A DNA stretch of 64,000 nucleotides, taken from the NCBI RefSeq assembly GCF_004138205.1, contig NZ_RXNQ01000032.1:62001-126000 (forward strand). Direction: 5' to 3'. Each line of letters opens with the position of its first letter. Position 1 is the stretch's first letter. Of this stretch, positions 51,920-58,430 are shown in pieces. Made by a program: the position numbers and the translations under genes. Below the pieces are notes generated by a model that had not been told where the DNA came from, did not search any database, and saw nothing but the letters and a program-made list of their open reading frames with translations. Source of the DNA: Pedobacter sp. SYP-B3415 (GTDB lineage Bacteria > Bacteroidota > Bacteroidia > Sphingobacteriales > Sphingobacteriaceae).

Positions 51920-54733
51920 ATGGCTGGATATATACGCATTGCCATTACGATATTTTTCATGTTTTGTCAGTCCGGTTTGCTGCATGGGCAGACTGCTGCG
52001 TTGCGCTGTGTGTTTGAGGTCGACACCGTAAGGGTGAATGCTGGGCAAACATTTTCGAATACCCTGATACTATCAAATACCAGTGGCCGGCCACTCAGAC
52101 TTTTTACAGATGCCGCAGGGACAGCAGCAAAGCAGGGGCTGATCAATATTCCTCCGGTGATTGATATTGGCGGCGGCGAACGCAAAAGTTTTCCGGTGAA
52201 ATATCTGGCTAACCAGGAGCTGCTGACTTCGGTGGTTCAAAGTTTTACTATTCGGTTTCGGGAAACAGAAGGCGCTGGATCAGGGATTTCAGCCACCTTC
52301 TGCGTACAACTCGATCAGATTGCCGGAATCACCTTAACAAGCAGTCAGAATGAATATTACCTGAACCCGCAAACGGGCCTGGTACAGCTTATGATCCAGT
52401 GCAGCAATGACGGGGTACTACCTGCTGAGGTCAGGCTGGAGCTTACCGAACTGCCAGAGGGGCTTGATTTTACGCTGGACAAATCGACCATTACCTTACG
52501 CCCGGGAGCGCGGCAGCTTGTGCCTGTTCAGGCACGTAACCGCTCGGGCAGCCGGCAGGCCGTAGATTTTAATGTGAAAATAGATGCATTGGATCTCAAT
52601 GGGAAGCAGCTGGCAAGTCACCGCATCCGCATACTGAACCTGAGCAGCATACGCCGTGCAGGGTTGGCCGACGGTCCCTTTGCAAAAAACCTGAACAATG
52701 CGGCGGCCCTAAGGTACATGACGATCAGTAATGCGGCGTCATTTTACCAGTTACAGGCCAACGGAAAAATAGATCTGTCTTCGTCAGATGCGCTGAATTA
52801 CCGGCTTAACCTGGACTACTACCAGCAGCACCTGCAAGGCATAAATTTGTACGACACTCATCTGGATTATGAAGGGAAAACATGGGGACTGAAGGCCGGG
52901 AACATATACGAAAACCTGGATTACGCCCTCGGCGGAAGAGGTGTGAGAGCAAGTCTGAAATTTGGCGACGATCGTCGCTTAAGCGTTTATGGTCTGCAGA
53001 ATAACTATATGCTGGTCAGCGGCGCGTCGCCGGCACTGCCTGGAGCAAACATTGCTGCACTTAATTATAACTTTCTGGCCGGAGACCAGCAACAAGGCCG
53101 GCTGACCTACTTATTCAGCGATGATAATTATTTCGGACAGCGCAGTCACATGTTTAGCGGCAGAACGGGTTTTCGTCTGGGCAACTATCAGCAGCTCGGT
53201 TTGGAAGGGGGTTTAAGTAATGAGCTTTCTGACAGCGGCAATTCAGCGTCGGGGTTTGCCGGGGGCCTCAGTTACCAGTTTAGTACACAGCAATGGCAGC
53301 TGTCCAGTTTGAATTATTTCAGCAGCCCATACTTTGTAGGCTTGCGACGCGGTCTCTTCCAGTCGGAAACGCGCCTGCTCCATACGGGCACAAACGGTGC
53401 ACACTATGGCGCCCGCCTGAGTCTGATGACCAATGATCCGGCGTTTCAGACTTCAAGGATGGGGTTCAGATTTCTTTCAAACCGCAATACTATAAATATT
53501 TATGAACTGACATTCGGAAGGTCAGCAGGTGCATTCAGCTTTGATATCAGACCTTACCTGCTTGACCAGCGGCTCGCCGGCACTCATTATTTTCAGCCTG
53601 TATCTACAGGCTTCAACTGGCGGTCTTCGGCGCTGAGGACCCAAGTGCAGACCGGGTTTTCTCTTAAATCGCATACATTAAATCTGCAAACGGACTATGG
53701 CTATGTGTTCAGGAACACTGCAGCAGGCACAGAAAACCGGTACCATTCACTGCGCCTGAACGCCAGTTACACAAACAACTGGTTTGGTTTGAACGGCTAT
53801 CTGCAGTTGAACCCCTATTACCTCACCGATGCACTTACTGTTATTTCTAACGGCCGCTTCAAAATCTTCTCTATAGGTCCGAATACAAGTTTCACCGCTT
53901 TCAGGGAGCGGCTGAAGGTTCAGGCTTCAGCCCAGTACAATGATTACGGCGCATCCGGAAACAAAAACTATTCTGTAAATGGCAATTTGCGCTGGGTACT
54001 GCCTGAAAACTGGGCACTATCTGCAGATATATTTTACACGCTCATTCGGTCTGGTTTTTTGAGCAGCATGACCGAAGTTGCTCTTCCCGATGCACGGTTT
54101 GATACAAGGCAGTTCCGTATCGGCGTTGAGAAACAGTTTGCAGGCATCAGCCACGGTGCCCGGAAAAAACTCGAACTGCGCTATTTTGAGGATAAAAATA
54201 ACAACGGCGTTGCCGAGCCCGGCGAGCGCGCGCTGTCGGGTCTGACAATCAGGGCCAACCAGGAGACTGCTGTAACAAATAGCAAAGGTGTTGTTAAATT
54301 CTATAACATGAAGGCCGGAAACTACAAGATAGAAGTGCTGAACAGCCGTGAATGGTCTATGCAGCAGCCGCTGGCCCTTGCATTGGGAAAAAACAAGCGA
54401 ATGGATGTCGCTGTCACCAAAACTATGGTCCTGAAAGGCCGCCTGGTTATGACCGGCAAGCAATACCTGGAAACCTCGCCCGAACTTGCCGGTTTGCGCG
54501 TGCATGCAGCCGACCGGCTGGGCAGAACCTTTGAAACACTGACAGATGCCGGCGGCACCTATTTTTTACACCTGCCCGAGGGCAGCTACCAGGTCTCGAT
54601 TGTTGCCAAAGACCTTCCCATCTCGATCGTAAATGCCCGGAACAACGTCACCCTCGAATACGGAAACCTGCAGCAGGTACTTGATTTCAAATTCAGGGAC
54701 GAACGCCGTAGGATCGAAGTTGTTCGTTTCTAA
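51920..54733 (+). CDS. Usher-like outer-membrane protein of a fibre assembly locus
   Basis: A 937-aa exported protein (signal peptide ending SGLLHGQ). Residues about 25-245 are Ig-like beta domains (NTLILSNTSGRPLRLFTD; then VRLELTELPEGLDFTLD, NEW3/COG1470-like). About 260-740 is a long run of alternating strands with aromatic ends (YRLNLDYYQQHL, WGLKAGNIYENLDYALGGRG, YNYMLVSG-type loops), as in a large outer-membrane barrel. The end has two Ig/CnaB-like domains (YFEDKNNNGVAEPGERALSG; LTDAGGTYFLHLPEGSY). This N-domain/barrel/C-domain order is that of pilus ushers, though no classical usher signature was identified. It converges, with a 7-bp gap, on the chaperone-pilin genes, suggesting a secretion pore for them. 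Confidence 0.55.
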   Translation: MAGYIRIAITIFFMFCQSGLLHGQTAALRCVFEVDTVRVNAGQTFSNTLILSNTSGRPLRLFTDAAGTAAKQGLINIPPVIDIGGGERKSFPVKYLANQELLTSVVQSFTIRFRETEGAGSGISATFCVQLDQIAGITLTSSQNEYYLNPQTGLVQLMIQCSNDGVLPAEVRLELTELPEGLDFTLDKSTITLRPGARQLVPVQARNRSGSRQAVDFNVKIDALDLNGKQLASHRIRILNLSSIRRAGLADGPFAKNLNNAAALRYMTISNAASFYQLQANGKIDLSSSDALNYRLNLDYYQQHLQGINLYDTHLDYEGKTWGLKAGNIYENLDYALGGRGVRASLKFGDDRRLSVYGLQNNYMLVSGASPALPGANIAALNYNFLAGDQQQGRLTYLFSDDNYFGQRSHMFSGRTGFRLGNYQQLGLEGGLSNELSDSGNSASGFAGGLSYQFSTQQWQLSSLNYFSSPYFVGLRRGLFQSETRLLHTGTNGAHYGARLSLMTNDPAFQTSRMGFRFLSNRNTINIYELTFGRSAGAFSFDIRPYLLDQRLAGTHYFQPVSTGFNWRSSALRTQVQTGFSLKSHTLNLQTDYGYVFRNTAAGTENRYHSLRLNASYTNNWFGLNGYLQLNPYYLTDALTVISNGRFKIFSIGPNTSFTAFRERLKVQASAQYNDYGASGNKNYSVNGNLRWVLPENWALSADIFYTLIRSGFLSSMTEVALPDARFDTRQFRIGVEKQFAGISHGARKKLELRYFEDKNNNGVAEPGERALSGLTIRANQETAVTNSKGVVKFYNMKAGNYKIEVLNSREWSMQQPLALALGKNKRMDVAVTKTMVLKGRLVMTGKQYLETSPELAGLRVHAADRLGRTFETLTDAGGTYFLHLPEGSYQVSIVAKDLPISIVNARNNVTLEYGNLQQVLDFKFRDERRRIEVVRF

Positions 54734-54740
54734 CCAACGA

Positions 54741-56141
54741 TTACAATGCGGTGAAACTATAAATAACAGCGGCTGAATAATTACCTGAAGGTTTGTTTAA
54801 CAGCTGAGGTGTGTTTGCTGCGGGGATGCTGTAAGCAATGTTCAGGCTGCGGTCTGTTTCAGGTGCTGCATTGGCAATAAGCAGCTGCGGAGTAGTGGAT
54901 AGCGTTACCGTGTTCATCCCGGTCTGATTTGTGCCGGGACCTATACGCATGACTGAAACCGGGATGGTATTGGAGCCCGAACTGAAGCTGGCAGAAGTAG
55001 CCCGGACATAAACGCTATATGGCGTTGTGCGGCTCAGGCGAATGTGCGAGGCCATCTGAGTCGTAAGTCCCTGCCTCCAGGCCTCAGCGGTATTAAAGGC
55101 CAGGCCAACTGACGTCTGGTTCGCCGTAATTTCAGACAGATCACTCACGACCACCTGCAGCGTGCCTGACCGGGTTGACTGCAACGGACCTGAGGGATAA
55201 ATGTCAGTCGGTTTACTATAGGTAAATGTAATAGGAACAGAATAGGTGCCGGCCTGCACGAATGACTGCCTGAGGTTCGCTCCGGTTATAGAAAAGGTAG
55301 CAGTGAGCATTTGGTTGTTGGCAGCCGGAACAGCCACATTGCCCGTGCTGATCAGGTTCTGCGGCGTGCTTGCAAGCGGAACAGAAACTGCATTCGACAG
55401 CCCGGTAAGCACGGTATTGACGCTGTTTGTTGCTGTAACCGGTAACTGTGCATAAGGCGCTGCAGTTGTAAAGCTGAAATTGTTTGCACCAGAAGCAAGC
55501 GCCGGCACGTAGGGTACGGTAGAGGCAACATTAAATGTATTGCTGGTGCTGATACCTGCTGCCGACCGGAAAAAAGACAGGTCATTTACGGCCATGGTAA
55601 TGGTTCCGAGGGTGGAGGCCGGGGTTATAAAGGCCGGGACCTGGATGTTTAGTTTTTGCGTGACAGGGATGATCTGGTTGGGAGCTAAGCCACCGGTATG
55701 AAATTCCAGCTCAGCCTGATAATTTCCGGCAATCCAGCGTTGTATGGACGTTACGACCCTGTAATCGATAAGAACAGGACCTGAGGCAACGGTTGCAAGG
55801 CTGGCGTACATATTTCCCGTAGCGGTACTCAGCGTTACCTCCTGAGAAAATCCGAGCAATGACAGTGAGCCGATGCTTCTTAGCGTTAGCCTTGTGGTAT
55901 TTAAAGCAACGTTTGATGAACCCCCAACCGTATTTGCAAACGTTGATGTGTTTGAACGGACCGAAAAAACGGGCAGAAGACCAAGCACGCTGTTATAATT
56001 GCCGGTACCTAATGATGCGGTGTAGTCGCTCCGTGCAGAAATGTTTGCCTCGGGCAGTATGATGTTAAGCTGTGCAATACAAGACCATGGCAGCAGCCAG
56101 CCCAGCAGAAACAGTCTAATATGTAATCTCTTTTTCAGCAA
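54741..56141 (-). CDS. Three-domain pilin-like/adhesin-like surface protein
   Basis: A 466-aa exported protein (signal sequence LHIRLFLLGWLLPWSC; a lipobox Cys or cleavage after CIAQ are both possible). It contains three domains of about 150 residues, each ending in a G-x-Y strand: AGNYQAELEF, AGTYSVPITFTY and SGNYSAAVIYSFTAL. The last domain aligns with the whole 180-aa subunit upstream (LSTTPQLLIANAAP..NIAYSIPAA against LSQTPAPIITNAVP..NINYAIPDA). Gly lies 14 residues from the C terminus, as in chaperone-usher pilins. Likely the tip or adhesin subunit. The start is a TTG at 56141, overlapping the chaperone gene by 26 bp, so coupled translation is likely. Confidence 0.6.
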   Translation of the reverse strand: MLKKRLHIRLFLLGWLLPWSCIAQLNIILPEANISARSDYTASLGTGNYNSVLGLLPVFSVRSNTSTFANTVGGSSNVALNTTRLTLRSIGSLSLLGFSQEVTLSTATGNMYASLATVASGPVLIDYRVVTSIQRWIAGNYQAELEFHTGGLAPNQIIPVTQKLNIQVPAFITPASTLGTITMAVNDLSFFRSAAGISTSNTFNVASTVPYVPALASGANNFSFTTAAPYAQLPVTATNSVNTVLTGLSNAVSVPLASTPQNLISTGNVAVPAANNQMLTATFSITGANLRQSFVQAGTYSVPITFTYSKPTDIYPSGPLQSTRSGTLQVVVSDLSEITANQTSVGLAFNTAEAWRQGLTTQMASHIRLSRTTPYSVYVRATSASFSSGSNTIPVSVMRIGPGTNQTGMNTVTLSTTPQLLIANAAPETDRSLNIAYSIPAANTPQLLNKPSGNYSAAVIYSFTAL

Positions 56142-56943
56142 CTTTCAGATTGTATTGGCTTCCTGCGTCGAGAATGGCAATACCCAGAAAGTTTCCTTTC
56201 AACCCGGCAGGTAAGTCGATATTGACCCATTGAGCTGCGCCTGGCAGCATAGCAATGGCAACCGGCGATACCCTGGTTTCCTCGCCGGTCGTTTTATTGG
56301 TTAGTTCAAAACGTACATAGGCATCTTTATTCAACTGCCCGTCGTTTCTTATTTTCAGCATCATACGCCTTACGGGCTTACCTGAAACTTCGACCTGACC
56401 CTTATCCAGGAAGGCCTCGAAGTTAAGCTGCCCGGGTGTCAGGCCATCCGGTACATGGTAGATCTGAATGCCTACTTCAAACAGGATGTTGAGGCCGATA
56501 GCCTGGCGGTTGCCGTTTGCTGCCGACTGTTCCCTGACCTGCGTAAAAAACAGCATGCTCCTGGTCAGTTCAGCCGCATCCGCGCCGGCGGGGATGGTAA
56601 AGGAGAAATTGACAACCCTGGTTTCTCCGGGCGCAACCCGCACGCTATTTGCCTGCAGGCCAATCCAGGCTGCGTTTGATCCTTTTAACTTTCCCGGCAG
56701 ATGATAGACTTTGGTGCCCAGCGAGTCCCGCTCCCAGTCTTTCACGCTTGCCACAAAATTAAGTTCACGCGGTGATGTATTGGTGAACTGAACGGACCGG
56801 GTAACTGTTTCTCCGGGCTGGCCCTGTATAAATATCCTCGACGGCGAGATGGAGATGCCCTGTGCCCGGGTAAACAGGGGAACCAGAAGCAAAAAAAGTA
56901 TCCCCAGCATGCCTTCTACTCTCATCAGCCGGTTTTCCTGCAT
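56116..56943 (-). CDS. PapD-like periplasmic chaperone
   Basis: A 275-aa exported protein (signal peptide GMLGILFLLLVPLFTRAQ). Two Ig-like domains follow. The first has ISISPSRIFIQGQPGETVTR, VQFTNTSPRELNFVASV and the stretch TRSMLFFTQVRE..IGLNILFEVGIQIYHVP, which parallels PapD/FimC (short hydrophobic F1 strand, then the subunit-capping G1 strand and the R/K-L-F/Y-Y-R-P end). The second is a C-terminal beta domain. It lies between two pilin-like genes, 1 bp after the 180-aa subunit and overlapping the 466-aa gene. The chaperone role is inferred from fold and place; a DUF916-like surface protein is the main alternative. Confidence 0.65.
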   Translation of the reverse strand: MQENRLMRVEGMLGILFLLLVPLFTRAQGISISPSRIFIQGQPGETVTRSVQFTNTSPRELNFVASVKDWERDSLGTKVYHLPGKLKGSNAAWIGLQANSVRVAPGETRVVNFSFTIPAGADAAELTRSMLFFTQVREQSAANGNRQAIGLNILFEVGIQIYHVPDGLTPGQLNFEAFLDKGQVEVSGKPVRRMMLKIRNDGQLNKDAYVRFELTNKTTGEETRVSPVAIAMLPGAAQWVNIDLPAGLKGNFLGIAILDAGSQYNLKVAEKEITY

Positions 56944-56944
56944 A

Positions 56945-57487
56945 TTACAACTGGGTAGCGGTATACACTACGGTTGTTGAATAAATCGAAGCGGATCTGC
57001 CCAGCAGCGGAGTAGCATCGGGTATAGCATAGTTGATATTATAGACCGCCCCGACTGTTGGCACTGCATTGGTGATAATGGGTGCAGGCGTTTGCGACAA
57101 GGCTTGTGTTGCCGGTGTACCGCCATTCAATGTTGCCGGGTCAACGCTGATGTTTACAACACCAAGCGATAGTGGCGTAGGGTCTGTAGCAACGACGGTA
57201 AATGGGGTCTGCGCTGCTGCCGTTATCGTATAATTCCGGTTACTGACTACCGTAAAGTGCCCCGGCTTACTGACGGTTTTCGGCGCGGTATAATCTGCTG
57301 CCGATGCATAAACAAAATTCACCGTTGGCGTGGCTCCAAGCGCAATCGATATCACTGACGCTGACAGATCAATGTTAACCGTAACGGGTTGCGATGTTGC
57401 AGACGATTGAGCCAGGGAGGTTGTGCCGGTGGCAAACACGGCAACTGCGGCCGCGATTAAAGAGTGCATGTACTTCTTCATGAGCAT
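56945..57487 (-). CDS. Pilin-like major subunit candidate
   Basis: A 180-aa exported protein (signal peptide HSLIAAAVAVFATGTTSLAQ). The mature part is a single beta domain rich in Thr, Ala, Val and Pro with almost no charge: VTVNIDLSASVISIALGATP, GHFTVVSNRNYTITAAA, and the end SIYSTTVVYTATQL. It aligns with the C-terminal domain of the 466-aa protein two genes downstream. No cysteines are in the mature part. First gene of the operon, with a -7 box at 57504-57511, so it should be the most abundant product. Start: ATG 57487 or 57481. Confidence 0.6.
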   Translation of the reverse strand: MLMKKYMHSLIAAAVAVFATGTTSLAQSSATSQPVTVNIDLSASVISIALGATPTVNFVYASAADYTAPKTVSKPGHFTVVSNRNYTITAAAQTPFTVVATDPTPLSLGVVNISVDPATLNGGTPATQALSQTPAPIITNAVPTVGAVYNINYAIPDATPLLGRSASIYSTTVVYTATQL

Positions 57488-57503
57488 TCGTATTGTTATA
57501 AGG

Positions 57504-57511
57504 CAAAATTA
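57504..57511 (-). promoter_or_regulatory. -7 box for the pilin-chaperone operon
   Basis: Reads TAATTTTG on the minus strand, a perfect TAnnTTTG, 16 bp before the ATG at 57487. A TTG lies farther upstream than the usual -33 spacing (26 bp). Confidence 0.5.
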
Positions 57512-58052
57512 AGGAAAGGGTATTTCTGATGGTTAAACAAGGGCCTGTGTGGCTGTCACATCTGCATGTGATGATTGAAAAAAGCTCCGTACACCCCATC
57601 TTAATCGGGGTTTGAAAATAGTGGTCTCGTTGCACCGGTTGTTAATTAATGATTGAGTGCGTCAGGCAGACCTGCGTTTCATTCTGAAAAAAATGGCGTG
57701 AACATCAGGCAAGCTGCCTTGGGTACCCGACTGAAGCATGAGAATGAGCCAGCCGCCATACAGGCAGGCAGCATTCAAAGATTCGGCTCACATCTGGCTG
57801 CGGCTTATTGCAGTCAGTAGACGGTGTGCATCCATACTTTTTCACCCGGACGCCGGTAGGCAGATGGCTTCCTTGCGACTGACCCAGCTCAGGCAATACC
57901 AAACACCTCACTGTTATGAGTAGGCTTACTGAATCAATTTGATCTTATTTTCCGGCAAGGCATCACTACCCGGCAGGTGGCCGGCCGGCCTTCAGAAAAT
58001 GCGTGGAATTAAGGACGTCTCGGTATGAATTTTCAAACAAAAAATGTGAAGC
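57512..58052. other. Gene-free stretch between the pilin operon and the sus locus
   Basis: About 540 bp. Small ORFs on both strands (for example 57705-57911) have no protein-like pattern. A short hairpin ACCCC..GGGGT lies near 57593-57615 and a GGCCGGCCGGCC tract near 57980. It may contain decayed sequence; nothing is recognised with confidence. Confidence 0.35.
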
Positions 58053-58078
58053 CTTAGTGTAAAATACGCAGAATTAAC

Positions 58079-58110
58079 TCCAAAATTCGGGAACGTTCCC
58101 GAATTTTGGA
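58079..58110. promoter_or_regulatory. 32-bp perfect palindrome, LacI-type operator candidate
   Basis: The half-site TCCAAAATTCGGGAAC (58079-58094) is followed directly by its exact complement (58095-58110), with no spacer. The core GGGAACGTTCCC has the central CG dyad (AACGTT) typical of LacI-family operators. A second core copy lies at 58133-58144. Confidence 0.7.
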
Positions 58111-58132
58111 CGCCGAATTGATCAAACTGGTC

Positions 58133-58144
58133 GGGAACGTTCCC
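58133..58144. promoter_or_regulatory. Second operator copy GGGAACGTTCCC
   Basis: A 12-bp perfect palindrome identical to the core of the upstream site. The centres are 44 bp apart, about four helical turns, so bound regulators would face the same side of the DNA. Confidence 0.65.
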
Positions 58145-58199
58145 ATATTGCCTGCCGCGAAATGGCTTAGTGTAATAAATACACATAACAACATTTAAG

Positions 58200-58207
58200 T
58201 ATATTTG
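58200..58207 (+). promoter_or_regulatory. -7 box for the sus operon
   Basis: TATATTTG, a perfect TAnnTTTG, downstream of both palindromes. It would leave a leader of about 215 nt before susC, containing a further palindrome ATTCCCGGGAAT (58266-58277). No -33 TTTG is seen, which fits an activated promoter. A weaker alternative, TAgtcTTTG, lies at 58369-58377. Confidence 0.4.
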
Positions 58208-58430
58208 TAATAACCTGATAACCAACGATAAATTGACGATTCCTTATCTGCTTTTTGTTGGTTTCATTCCCGGGAATCATCAAACAGGCGCAAGATTTTA
58301 CATGCCATTTTTTGCGCTAAAAAAATATTTTAAAGAAACACTTTGAAATGAAAAATGCTGCTGTAAATTAGTCTTTGTGTAAAGAACTAAAAAGTTTAAC
58401 CAAATTCTAACCATTAACCGAGCTAAAAGT

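Noticed and set aside
57705..57923. Small ORFs on both strands upstream of the sus locus
   Set aside because: No start signals, no recognisable family and composition like non-coding DNA.
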